From Planococcus lenghuensis (lineage in GTDB: Bacteria; Bacillota; Bacilli; Bacillales_A; Planococcaceae): 64,000 bases of DNA. The notes under the pieces are model-generated. The model was not told the DNA's origin. It made no database searches and worked only from the letters and a program-made list of their open reading frames with translations. This document shows positions 1 to 8,905 of this stretch, in pieces. Where the stretch lies: NCBI RefSeq assembly GCF_001999905.1, contig NZ_CP019640.1, positions 1,282,001 through 1,346,000 of the forward strand, in the 5' to 3' direction. The position numbers and the translations under genes are program-made. The first letter of the stretch is position 1. Each line of letters opens with the position of its first letter.

Positions 1-539
1 TTCCGCTCATAGGAAACTTCGTTCGTCAGAATCTGGTTTTTGATGAGCTGCTGTGTCAATGTGGAGCCGCCCGTCTGTTCCGGTGCATTAGTCAAATCCT
101 GCACAAGACCCCGAAGGACAGCTTTTGGCACAATGCCTTCATGCTCATTAAAATATTCATCTTCTGTTGCGAGAACTGCATCGATCGCTGTCTGGGATAC
201 GTCATCAAGCGTAATTTCTTCACGCTCCAAGTCCGTCCGCAGTTTCCCCAGATACTGTTCATCGCTGAAAAAGAGTTCCGATGTCTGGGTATAAGCGAAT
301 ATCTGCTCGCGCATTTCCTCTTTCGTCAGGAGTTTTGTTTCATCCACAAGCGAAGCGAAGTAGCCGGCGCCTACCGATGCGGCAAAGATACCGCCGGCAA
401 CAAGGAAAATCGCCAAGAGCAATGCCAAATTCCAGAAAACTCCGGAGGTGATGCGGAGGCCTTTCATCCAGCGGCTAGAGACAAATTTATCGTACGACTC
501 TTCGGCTTTAGTAAACCAAGTCGTCAATCGATCTTTCAC
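1..539 (-). CDS. Class A penicillin-binding protein, N-terminal part (runs off the left edge)
   Basis: This is the first 179 residues of a bifunctional peptidoglycan glycosyltransferase/transpeptidase, anchored in the membrane and active outside it. After a basic cytoplasmic tail there is one membrane segment at about residues 32-58. The glycosyltransferase domain then begins, with the EDEYFNEHEG motif at 126-135 carrying the catalytic Glu and GGSTLTQQ at 157-164. The GTG start is chosen because an AGGGGGG ribosome binding site sits just upstream and the next in-frame starts would remove the cytoplasmic tail. The transpeptidase domain lies outside the window, so the PBP subtype cannot be fixed. 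The gene is divergent from tyrS, and about 60 bp separate its start from the tyrS promoter. Confidence 0.85.
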   Translation of the reverse strand, partial: MKDRLTTWFTKAEESYDKFVSSRWMKGLRITSGVFWNLALLLAIFLVAGGIFAASVGAGYFASLVDETKLLTKEEMREQIFAYTQTSELFFSDEQYLGKLRTDLEREEITLDDVSQTAIDAVLATEDEYFNEHEGIVPKAVLRGLVQDLTNAPEQTGGSTLTQQLIKNQILTNEVSYER

Positions 540-601
540 TTAATTCCCCCCCTAAAATTCTTTTCCCATTATAGCACAATCTTCCCAGCATGACGAAAGG
601 A

Positions 602-629
602 TTGACAACGCCGGAAAATGAGATAGACT
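602..629 (+). promoter_or_regulatory. Promoter of tyrS leader
   Basis: TTGACA (602-607), a 16 bp spacer and TAGACT (624-629) fit a sigma-A promoter placed just upstream of the T-box leader. Confidence 0.6.
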
Positions 630-635
630 ACTAAT

Positions 636-2157
<1,522 letters not shown>

Positions 2158-2230
2158 AGAAAAAACCGGCGGGTTATTAGGCGGAAATTATATGGGTTGA
2201 TCCGTTCCTTCCGTTCATTATGATTCCATT

Positions 2231-2285
2231 CAAAAAAATCCGTGTCCCATCTGCAGATTGTCTGCGGAACGGGCACGGATTTTTC
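2231..2285. terminator. Bidirectional terminator between tyrS and the cobalamin-binding gene
   Basis: An A-run, the stem AATCCGTGTCCC/GGGCACGGATT with an inner CTGCAGA/TCTGCGG stem, and a T-run serve the two convergent genes. Confidence 0.85.
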
Positions 2286-2343
2286 GAGTTTCTTCTATAA
2301 GAAATGGAAGGAGTTCTCTCTTGCTTGCTGCTTGTATAGCGTG

Positions 2344-3144
2344 TCAGAGATTTGTGAGCCAGTGAGGAATTTCCATGTCCTCGTATTGTTCGGGGTGAAT
2401 CAGTTTGCCAAGCCGGATGGCACCTTCCAAGAGGCGGGGGGAAGGGCGGCAATACAGAAATTCTTCCATTATATGAATATTGCTGATCGCCTTCATCTCC
2501 ATCCAGCCGGGCCGTTTTTTCACGACTGCCGGTTTAACATTCGATGCAAGAACGCCGACCCACGCCAGCAAAATATAATCGGGATCCAGTTTCCGGACAG
2601 CTTCCCAATCTGTCTGGATGCTGGCTTCATCCACATCGCCGAAAACATTTGAAGCTCCGGTGATACGGCTGATTTCAGTCAGCCAATTAATCCCTCCTGG
2701 CGTGAACACCGGCTTTGGCCACCATTCCCAGTACAGGGACGGTGTCGACGCTGTGCGTCTGCCCCTTTCCCGGATTTCTTCCAGAATGATGTCATATTGC
2801 ATCAGGCTGGATGTGGGATCGGTTCCGATGGCTTTGCCTGTCTTCTGCAGATCCTGCCGGATATCAAACAAGGACTGGGGATTCAGGACAAGATGAGGAA
2901 TCCCGCGTTTTTCGAGCTCCGCCACATTTTTTTCCATGCCCGGCACACTGAGGGATGCGAGTACCAGATCCGGCTGCAGGCCCTCCAGGTCATCCATCCG
3001 GATAGAGAGGTCCGGGCCGAGACGCGGAAGCATGTTAACCTGCTCCGGCCAGTCGGAGAAATCATCAACGGCGATCAGCTGATCCAAGGCGCCCAGATAG
3101 GCGAGTAATTCCGTGTTGCTTGGACAGATTGAGATTATACGAAT
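2344..3144 (-). CDS. Cobalamin-binding-type helical-backbone protein (BtuF/FecB-like), cytoplasmic form
   Basis: The protein has the fold signatures of ABC transporter substrate-binding proteins for cobalamin or siderophores: RIISICPSNTELLAYLG at the N-terminus, GVDDFSDWP-like AVDDFSDWP, and the LEGLQPDLVLAS and LDPDYILLAW segments of the two lobes. It has no signal peptide or lipobox, so it is probably not a classical exported binding protein. No permease or ATPase gene is adjacent. The start is unusual: the only good ribosome binding site (GGAGG, 3157-3153 on this strand) sits 8 nt before an ATT codon, which gives (M)RIISICPSNTEL, the usual start for relatives as I recall them. An ATG at 3159 overlaps that site and has none of its own. 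Substrate is inferred from family resemblance only. Confidence 0.75.
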   Translation of the reverse strand: MRIISICPSNTELLAYLGALDQLIAVDDFSDWPEQVNMLPRLGPDLSIRMDDLEGLQPDLVLASLSVPGMEKNVAELEKRGIPHLVLNPQSLFDIRQDLQKTGKAIGTDPTSSLMQYDIILEEIRERGRRTASTPSLYWEWWPKPVFTPGGINWLTEISRITGASNVFGDVDEASIQTDWEAVRKLDPDYILLAWVGVLASNVKPAVVKKRPGWMEMKAISNIHIMEEFLYCRPSPRLLEGAIRLGKLIHPEQYEDMEIPHWLTNL

Positions 3145-3246
3145 ATGCGCCACCTCCATTTATTAAAGTGTAGCATACGCTCGCATTTCACTTCAGCCTG
3201 GAAGGGAAAATGTATAAAACGGATGAACACAAGGAGGAGGGGCGGA

Positions 3247-3339
3247 ATGAATGCGGTGAAACTGATGGACCCGGATCATTTTCTGATCATCGCCCACAGA
3301 GGTGCCAGCGGTTTTGCGCCTGAACATGCAATTGTATAA
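3247..3339 (+). pseudogene. Glycerophosphodiester phosphodiesterase, 5' remnant
   Basis: A well-formed ribosome binding site (AAGGAGGAGGGGCGG) precedes an ATG and 30 codons ending in FLIIAHRGASGFAPEHA, the hallmark N-terminal motif of GDPD enzymes, where the HRG and E residues bind substrate and metal. An intact enzyme has about 240 residues. Here the frame stops right after PEHAIV and no downstream continuation was found in any frame. The gene was probably cut at about 3335 by the rearrangement or repeat insertion that made the following gap. Confidence 0.75.
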
Positions 3340-4020
3340 TTCGCTGACCAGCTCGCTTTCCTGCGTGCTTGCGCCGAACTAACTCGGGCTTTACGTCCGA
3401 GTGGATTTTGCCACATTGCTGTCCCGCGGGAGTCGCAGCTGATTTGCTCAGTTCTTATGGATAACGGAAGTTATTAAATATTATTATTTTCGTAAATTTA
3501 AAATGGAGACAACTGGCAGAACTTCTAATGAATAAAGGTATATCTTATACCCGCTACCAAATCCGTATGTGAAAACACTTAGCTATTTAATTGCGTTCAC
3601 ATGGCAGTATGAGTGTGATGGATATTAATAATACTTATTTTGCTATTAGGCGTTACTAATGGATTCCGTATTATTGCAGGATTTCCACCTCATTTATAGA
3701 AATATAGTATCTATCAGAAGGGGGAAATCGATTACGAGAGGAAAGTTTAGTGAATTTTGAAGAAGGCGAACTTTTAAACGTATATTTGTATGAATTGTAT
3801 TATTTAGCAACAGGCTGTTGCCTGAAGGCAAATTCTGTCCAAGAATTGGGGGTCACTGCACCGGCAGAGGCGGCTTGACCGTTCGTCCGCAGCAAATGGT
3901 TTTGCCTGCGACGAGCTTGCGCAGGAGCAAGCGAGCTTTTACGGCCGGAATGCTGGTCTTGAAAAAATGTGAATTCTTTAGACAACTTAATATAGTTTGA
4001 TTGATTCTATGAAGTAACGT
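3340..4020. other. Gene-poor decayed region with GC-rich repeat at both ends and AT-rich centre
   Basis: The left edge (3340-3460) and the right edge (3800-3960) are GC-rich and resemble the dispersed repeats found elsewhere in the window. The middle (about 3465-3800) is much more AT-rich than its surroundings. It holds short broken reading stretches, for example WRQLAELLMNKG from about 3504 and a hydrophobic stretch ending in GVTNGFRIIAGFPPHL just before 3700. A GTG at 3750 with GAGG 8 nt upstream opens a 42-codon frame that runs into the right-hand repeat. None of these is recognisable as a gene, so I read the patch as a decayed insertion. Confidence 0.5.
3907..3929 (-). repeat. Dispersed repeat core (copy A)
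   Basis: The 23 bp word starting TGCGACGAGCTTGCG is the exact reverse complement of 51849-51871. Near copies lie at 37249-37272, 51454-51476 and 51570-51592. Confidence 0.7.
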
Positions 4021-4026
4021 AAAAGA

Positions 4027-4070
4027 AAAACCCGGAAAACCTGCATATCGCAAGGTTTTCCGGGTTTTAG
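4027..4070. terminator. Terminator of rpsD
   Basis: A 16 bp near-perfect stem (AAAACCCGGAAAACCT pairing with AGGTTTTCCGGGTTTT) with flanking A- and T-runs lies just after the rpsD stop. Confidence 0.85.
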
Positions 4071-4083
4071 GTGTCGCATGCTA

Positions 4084-4686
4084 TTAACGTGAGTAGTACT
4101 CAACGATAAGAGCTTCGTTGATTTCGCCGGACAGTTCGCCGCGCTCAGGGAGGCGAGTGAATGTGCCGGTTTTCTGTTCGCCGTCGAATGTTACGTAATC
4201 CGGTGTGAAGTTGTTCACTTCAACTGATTCGTTCACGATGTCGAGGTTCTGTGATTTTTCGCGGAGCGAGATCGTCTGACCAGGCTTCACGATGTATGAT
4301 GGGATGTCGAGACGAGCGCCATCTACCATTACGTGGCCGTGGCCGACGAGCTGGCGTGCTTGGCGACGCGTACGTGCAAGACCCATACGGTATACAAGGT
4401 TATCCAGACGTGACTCCAAAAGGATCATGAAGTTATCGCCGTGTTTGCCTTGCAATTTGCCTGCTTTGTTGAACAAGTTTTTAAACTGACGCTCAGTCAG
4501 TCCGTACATGAAGCGGAGCTTCTGTTTTTCCTGAAGCTGCAGACCGTACTCGGAAGTTTTGCGGCGCTGGTTGGCACCGTGCTGACCTGGAGCGTAAGGG
4601 CGTTTTTCTAATTCTTTTCCTGTGCCGCTCAATGAAATTCCGAGACGGCGTGACAGTTTCCAAGCTGGACCTGTATAACGGGACAT
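4084..4686 (-). CDS. rpsD: 30S ribosomal protein S4
   Basis: Primary 16S rRNA binding protein that nucleates small-subunit assembly. The 200-residue length and sequence ([16 protein letters not shown] at the start, [17 protein letters not shown] at the beginning of the S4 RNA-binding domain, about residues 92-155) match the family. The ATG at 4686 follows AGGAGGAACATCC. An upstream in-frame ATG at 4740 lacks a ribosome binding site. The gene is monocistronic between its own promoter and terminator, as in B. subtilis, where S4 represses its own synthesis. Confidence 0.98.
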   Translation of the reverse strand: MSRYTGPAWKLSRRLGISLSGTGKELEKRPYAPGQHGANQRRKTSEYGLQLQEKQKLRFMYGLTERQFKNLFNKAGKLQGKHGDNFMILLESRLDNLVYRMGLARTRRQARQLVGHGHVMVDGARLDIPSYIVKPGQTISLREKSQNLDIVNESVEVNNFTPDYVTFDGEQKTGTFTRLPERGELSGEINEALIVEYYSR

Positions 4687-4689
4687 GGA

Positions 4690-4866
4690 TGTTCCTCCTA
4701 AATTGGTTTTTGTCGTAAAATAAAAACCAGATGCACTCATGCGGCAGCCATTTTATAGTTCTGCATCTTCGCCCAGCAGCCTAAGGTTACGGGATGCACC
4801 TTCACTTAAAGAGAAGGAATAAAATGGACAGACACGCCCATGCAACTGCTGCGATTATTTTACACA
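4690..4866 (-). promoter_or_regulatory. Candidate S4 autoregulatory leader
   Basis: About 180 nt of untranslated leader precede rpsD. On the transcript it contains a TGCATC/GATGCA pairing around a GGCTGCTGGGC loop region. B. subtilis rpsD is known to be repressed by S4 binding its leader, so the length and position are as expected. I did not establish the pseudoknot fold. Confidence 0.5.
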
Positions 4867-4872
4867 AGGACC

Positions 4873-4902
4873 AGTATACCTCGTAGAGGCTTATAAAGTC
4901 AA
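4873..4902 (-). promoter_or_regulatory. Promoter of rpsD
   Basis: Read on the minus strand: TTGACT, an 18 bp spacer and TATACT. Confidence 0.75.
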
Positions 4903-4995
4903 CTAAAGGGATCCTATTCATTCGCTTTGCAGGTGCGAAAACCGGAAGGGCACCACTTTCTTTTTTAAACCCCTTGATGATAAGATAGAGTTGAA

Positions 4996-5010
4996 ATGAA
5001 AGCGCTTTCT
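4996..5010 (+). promoter_or_regulatory. Catabolite responsive element (CcpA site)
   Basis: ATGAAAGCGCTTTCT fits the cre consensus WTGNAANCGNWNNCW at every position and holds the perfect palindrome GAAAGCGCTTTC. It lies just upstream of the megL ribosome binding site, where a bound CcpA would be expected to repress. Confidence 0.7.
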
Positions 5011-5032
5011 AATACATGGAGGGGTGTAAGGG

Positions 5033-6241
5033 ATGAAAGAACAGAAAACGAATTTCGAGACGGCGATCGTGCATGCCGGTTATGACAGCAGAGAGCATCA
5101 CGACAGCCTGACGGTACCGCTTTATCAGACCTCCACATTCACATTTGGAACTGCGGAAGAAGGGGAACGCCGCTTCGCAGGTGATAGCTGCGGCAATATT
5201 TATTCGCGGCTTGGCAATCCGACTGTCCGTGTACTTGAAGAGCGGATGGCGGAACTGGAACACGGGGAAGGGGCACTGGCCTTCGGATCGGGGATGGCGG
5301 CAGTCAGTGCTGTGCTGATCCATCTGACGAAAGCGGGAGATCATGTGCTTTGTTCGCGAGGGGTATATGGCTGCACGTTTGGCCTCCTGGAAATGATGGA
5401 AGAGAAGTACAACATCACACACGACCTTGTCTCGATGAAAACAGAGGAAGAAATCGAAAAGCATATCCGTCCGGAAACAGTATGTATTTACGTTGAGACG
5501 CCGATCAATCCGACGATGGAAATTGTGAATCTCCAGGCTGCGGCTGCAGTTGCAGAACGCCATGGCTTGAAAATGGTGGTGGACAATACATTCTGTTCAC
5601 CTTATCTGCAGAACCCGCTGCTATTGGGAGCGGATTTCGTACTGCACAGCGCAACGAAATACCTGAATGGTCATGGGGATGTGATTGCAGGTGTACTGAT
5701 CGGCAGAGATAAGCCGGAAATGGAGAACCTGCGGATGACGGTTCAGAAGGATGTCGGCGGCATTATATCGCCTTTTGATGCCTGGCTGATCTTGCGGGGA
5801 TTGAAGACGCTCCCGGTTCGGATGGATCGCCATACAGATAATGCAGAGCGTGTGCTTGAATTTTTAAAAGAGCATAAGGCCGTGCAAACGATCTATTACC
5901 CGCTTGACGAAGAGAACGTGCAGGTCGAGACAGCGAGACAGCAAATGCGCCGGGGCGGCGGACTCATTTCATTCGAAATTGAAGGAGGAAGGAAAGAAGC
6001 GCAGGTGTTCATGAATGCTTTATCGCTGATTAAGATTGCCGTCAGTCTTGGGGATGCGGAAACGCTGATCCAGCACCCGGCGACGATGACCCATGCTGTA
6101 GTGCCGGAAGAACAGCGCAGCGCAATGGGCATCAGCGATTCGCTTCTTCGGCTATCGGTCGGACTTGAGCATGCCGATGATATCCTCCGGGATCTGGACC
6201 AGGCGTTCAAGCAATTGAAGACTGACTTGCAGCAAGCGTGA
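5033..6241 (+). CDS. megL: Methionine gamma-lyase (PLP-dependent trans-sulfuration family)
   Basis: Expected to cleave methionine to methanethiol, ammonia and 2-oxobutyrate, with PLP bound as an internal aldimine. The family features are clear: YSRLGNPT at 57-64 (PLP phosphate contacts from the neighbouring subunit), D184 in VVDNTFCSP, and the PLP lysine K209 in HSATKYLNGHGD. C114 in VYGCTFG corresponds to the active-site Cys that is typical of methionine gamma-lyases and usually absent from cystathionine gamma-synthases and lyases. The length of 402 residues is normal. The ATG follows GGAGGGGTGTAAGGG. A cre box upstream suggests glucose repression. It converges on a free methionine sulfoxide reductase gene. 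A cystathionine gamma-lyase role remains possible. Confidence 0.8.
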   Translation: MKEQKTNFETAIVHAGYDSREHHDSLTVPLYQTSTFTFGTAEEGERRFAGDSCGNIYSRLGNPTVRVLEERMAELEHGEGALAFGSGMAAVSAVLIHLTKAGDHVLCSRGVYGCTFGLLEMMEEKYNITHDLVSMKTEEEIEKHIRPETVCIYVETPINPTMEIVNLQAAAAVAERHGLKMVVDNTFCSPYLQNPLLLGADFVLHSATKYLNGHGDVIAGVLIGRDKPEMENLRMTVQKDVGGIISPFDAWLILRGLKTLPVRMDRHTDNAERVLEFLKEHKAVQTIYYPLDEENVQVETARQQMRRGGGLISFEIEGGRKEAQVFMNALSLIKIAVSLGDAETLIQHPATMTHAVVPEEQRSAMGISDSLLRLSVGLEHADDILRDLDQAFKQLKTDLQQA

Positions 6242-6312
6242 GAAAAATCCGCTTAGCGGTACAGACAGCTGGCAGTGGACTTGATTACTCTTAATCTCAA
6301 GCGATAAAAAGG

Positions 6313-6417
6313 AAGAACCCATCTCTCTTTGCAAACGGACTGCTGAACTTTGTGACTGCTCTGCAGGCAGCAAAGAAGTTAAACAGCCGGTCATGCTGCA
6401 AAAAGACATGGGTTCTT
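6313..6417. repeat. Long imperfect inverted repeat between convergent genes
   Basis: A 21 bp outer stem (6313-6333 with 6397-6417, two mismatches, first 10 bp perfect: AAGAACCCAT/ATGGGTTCTT) encloses further complementary segments, down to CTGC/GCAG around a TCTGCAG loop. It may act as bidirectional terminator for megL and ytsP. Confidence 0.65.
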
Positions 6418-6494
6418 TGGTTCGTCAACACGTTTTCCGTGTACATAAGGAGACATACGGTCCAGCCATTGACTGCTCTTTGAACTGTGGGTTT

Positions 6495-6974
6495 CTAGAG
6501 ATGCTTCAGTAAAGTTTCAGCGAATTTCTCAATGCCCGCCCGGTCTTCATCACTGAACCGGTTTTTCACAGGACTGTCGATATCAAGGACGCCAATAACC
6601 GTGTCCTCTTTAATAAGGGGAACGACGATTTCAGACTGGGAGGCTGCATCACATGCGATATGGCCCGGAAATGCATGGACATCTTCCACGACAATCGTTT
6701 TCCGGTCAGCGGCTGCTGTGCCGCAAACCCCTTTGCCGACTTGGATCCGGACACACGCCGGCATTCCCTGGAATGGTCCAAGCACAAGTTCTCCTTCTTC
6801 CATTACATAAAAGCCGACCCAATTTACTGTTTCCAGAAATTGATTGAGCAAGGCGGATGCGTTGCTCAGGTTGGCAACCCGGTTCGTTTCGCCTTCAAGC
6901 AGGGCATCGAGTTGCTTGGCCAGCAGGCCGTATTGTTCAGCGCTTGTTCCGCTGTAAGCAGTTTGAGTAAACAT
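6495..6974 (-). CDS. ytsP: Free methionine-(R)-sulfoxide reductase (GAF domain)
   Basis: A single GAF-domain enzyme that reduces free L-methionine-(R)-sulfoxide in the cytoplasm. The three cysteines characteristic of fRMsr are present: C74 in GMPACVRI, C84 in KGVCGTAA and C108 in HIACDAASQSE, along with NWVGFY at 51-56. The length of 159 residues matches. The ATG at 6974 is preferred because AAAGGAGAGACGTCC precedes it. The in-frame ATG 21 nt upstream has no such site. It has its own promoter and is divergent from ezrA. The pairing with methionine gamma-lyase next door is suggestive of methionine salvage and turnover, but they are not in one operon. Confidence 0.9.
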   Translation of the reverse strand: MFTQTAYSGTSAEQYGLLAKQLDALLEGETNRVANLSNASALLNQFLETVNWVGFYVMEEGELVLGPFQGMPACVRIQVGKGVCGTAAADRKTIVVEDVHAFPGHIACDAASQSEIVVPLIKEDTVIGVLDIDSPVKNRFSDEDRAGIEKFAETLLKHL

Positions 6975-7005
6975 GGACGTCTCTCCTTTAATCATGAATG
7001 TGCCT

Positions 7006-7035
7006 ATTATAATTCTTTCAGCTTTTTGGTGGCAA
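7006..7035 (-). promoter_or_regulatory. Promoter of ytsP
   Basis: Read on the minus strand: TTGCCA, an 18 bp spacer and TATAAT, ending about 30 nt before the start codon. Confidence 0.65.
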
Positions 7036-7154
7036 ATGTGCAGTCTTCAGTAAATAATTTTCTTCTTTCTTTACAATTTAGCAAACATAATAACAGAAAG
7101 CATGTTAAAATGGAATGTAAATGTTATGCTTATGCAATCGGGAACAGGGGGCTT

Positions 7155-8852
7155 ATGATGACGACAACTCTCATCATTGCGATACTACTATTAATCGTAA
7201 TTTTTATCGTATTGTACTTTAAGCGAAATGAACATAAAAATGAAATAGATCGTTTGGAAGATATGAAAATACAAGTGGAATCGAAGCCGGTCATGGAAGA
7301 ACTGGAGCGTGTCAACCGCCTGAATATGACCGGGCAGACAGAAGCGCTGACCGCCCGCTGGCGCAGTATGTGGACTGAAGTGAAGGAAGTGTATGTCCCG
7401 TCCATCGATTCAAAGCTGATAAGCGCAGATGAAGCGGCCGATAAGTTCCAATTCAGCAAAGCGCGGCAGCTTGAAACGGAAGCGTCAAATGAAATCGGGA
7501 AAATCGAAGGGCAGATGAAACAGATTCTGGCGGAACTGGATGACCTGGTGGACAGCGAGTCAAGGAACCGGTCTGAAATGGAGGCACTGGTCGCTCAGCA
7601 TAAACAAGCGCGGAAGATGCTCCTTGCCCATCAGCATTCTTTTGGCAATGCAGCCGAGCCGCTCGAGAGACGGTTGGAGGCATTCCTGCCACTGTTTGAT
7701 GAGTACGAGCAGTTAAGTGCAAACGGAAATTATCTCCAGGCACGGGAAATTGTGGCGGATCTCAAGAAAGAAGGGGATTTGATTTTTCCGCTGGTTCAGG
7801 AGATTCCGGCTCTGCTCACAGAGCTCAATTCCAAGATTCCGGCATCGATTAAAGAAATCCGGAGCGGTCAGCATGAAATGGAGTTAAAATCTTATTTCCT
7901 TGGCCACCTTGAGCTGGACCGGGAACTGGATCAGATGGAGGACGAACTGGAAGATCTGAAAGTGGATACCCGGTCACTCAATACCGATGTGATTAATCAG
8001 CGCATCAACGCGATCAAAGAAAAGCTGGAATCGTTCTATGAGCTGTTGGAAAAAGAAGTGGAAGCGAAAAAGTATGTTGACGAGCATATTATCGGTACCG
8101 GAGAAGTGCTGGAAATCACAACCCGGAAGACCCGGGATACGCTTGATGAATACATTACAATCCGTCAAAGCTATAAAATTCCGGAAAAAAAGCAAAAAGT
8201 GCCGCATGACTGCCGGCTTCGGGCAGAACACCTGCAGGAACGCTATAACTTGCTTATTCAGCAGTACAGCGAAGATCAGTGTGCGTTTTCGACGCTTGAA
8301 GAAGAATTGAGCGGAATCCGGAGCGAGCTGGATGAAATCAATGGAATTCAAGATGATTTTACCCAATTCATGAAAAACCTGCGAATCGATGAAACGGCAG
8401 CCCGGAAAAAAGTTGACGAGCTGAAAAATTTGCTGATCGCCACTGACCGGATGCTGCATAAAGCTAATATTCCAGGAGTTCCGGAAGAGATGGATGTCCG
8501 ACTGGAAGAAGCGGAAGAGCGGCTATTCGTGGCGATGAAGAGTTTGAGTGAAGTTCCGCTCAATATTCAGCAGGTGGAAACCGATGTCAATATTGCAGAC
8601 AATGTCATTAATGACACCCGAAAAAAAGCGATTGAAATGATCGAGAATGTTCAACTGATCGAACAGATTATCCAATATGGCAACCGGTACAGAAAAACCG
8701 ATCCGAAAATGAATGCCCGACTACTGGAAGCGGAAGAATCCTTCCGCCAGATGCGGTATACAAAAGCGCTGGAAGAAGCAGCAACAGCTGTTGAAGCGCA
8801 TGAACCCGGGGCGATGAAACGGATTGAAGTACTGGTGAAACAAGACGCATAA
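7155..8852 (+). CDS. ezrA: Septation ring formation regulator EzrA
   Basis: A membrane-anchored negative regulator of FtsZ ring assembly. An N-terminal membrane segment (about residues 3-22, TTLIIAILLLIVIFIVLYF) is followed by a short basic stretch. The remainder, more than 500 residues, is almost wholly predicted coiled coil of spectrin-like repeats rich in E, K, L and D. The 565-residue length fits EzrA. Two ATG codons in tandem (7155 and 7158) lie behind CAGGGGGC and either may start. The frame is open far upstream, but that part overlaps ytsP on the other strand and is not coding. Position before nifZ-thiI is the conserved Bacillus order. Confidence 0.95.
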   Translation: MMTTTLIIAILLLIVIFIVLYFKRNEHKNEIDRLEDMKIQVESKPVMEELERVNRLNMTGQTEALTARWRSMWTEVKEVYVPSIDSKLISADEAADKFQFSKARQLETEASNEIGKIEGQMKQILAELDDLVDSESRNRSEMEALVAQHKQARKMLLAHQHSFGNAAEPLERRLEAFLPLFDEYEQLSANGNYLQAREIVADLKKEGDLIFPLVQEIPALLTELNSKIPASIKEIRSGQHEMELKSYFLGHLELDRELDQMEDELEDLKVDTRSLNTDVINQRINAIKEKLESFYELLEKEVEAKKYVDEHIIGTGEVLEITTRKTRDTLDEYITIRQSYKIPEKKQKVPHDCRLRAEHLQERYNLLIQQYSEDQCAFSTLEEELSGIRSELDEINGIQDDFTQFMKNLRIDETAARKKVDELKNLLIATDRMLHKANIPGVPEEMDVRLEEAEERLFVAMKSLSEVPLNIQQVETDVNIADNVINDTRKKAIEMIENVQLIEQIIQYGNRYRKTDPKMNARLLEAEESFRQMRYTKALEEAATAVEAHEPGAMKRIEVLVKQDA

Positions 8853-8858
8853 CAAGTA

Positions 8859-8888
8859 AAAACCACCAGCCTGCGCTGGTGGTTTTCT
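8859..8888 (+). terminator. Terminator of ezrA
   Basis: AAAACCACCAGC/GCTGGTGGTTTT with a short CTGC loop and a T-rich tail. Confidence 0.85.
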
Positions 8889-8905
8889 TTACGGAGGCGA
8901 ACCAA

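Noticed and set aside
6660-7154. N-terminal extension of ezrA
   Set aside because: It overlaps ytsP on the other strand and EzrA must start with its membrane segment, which begins at 7155.
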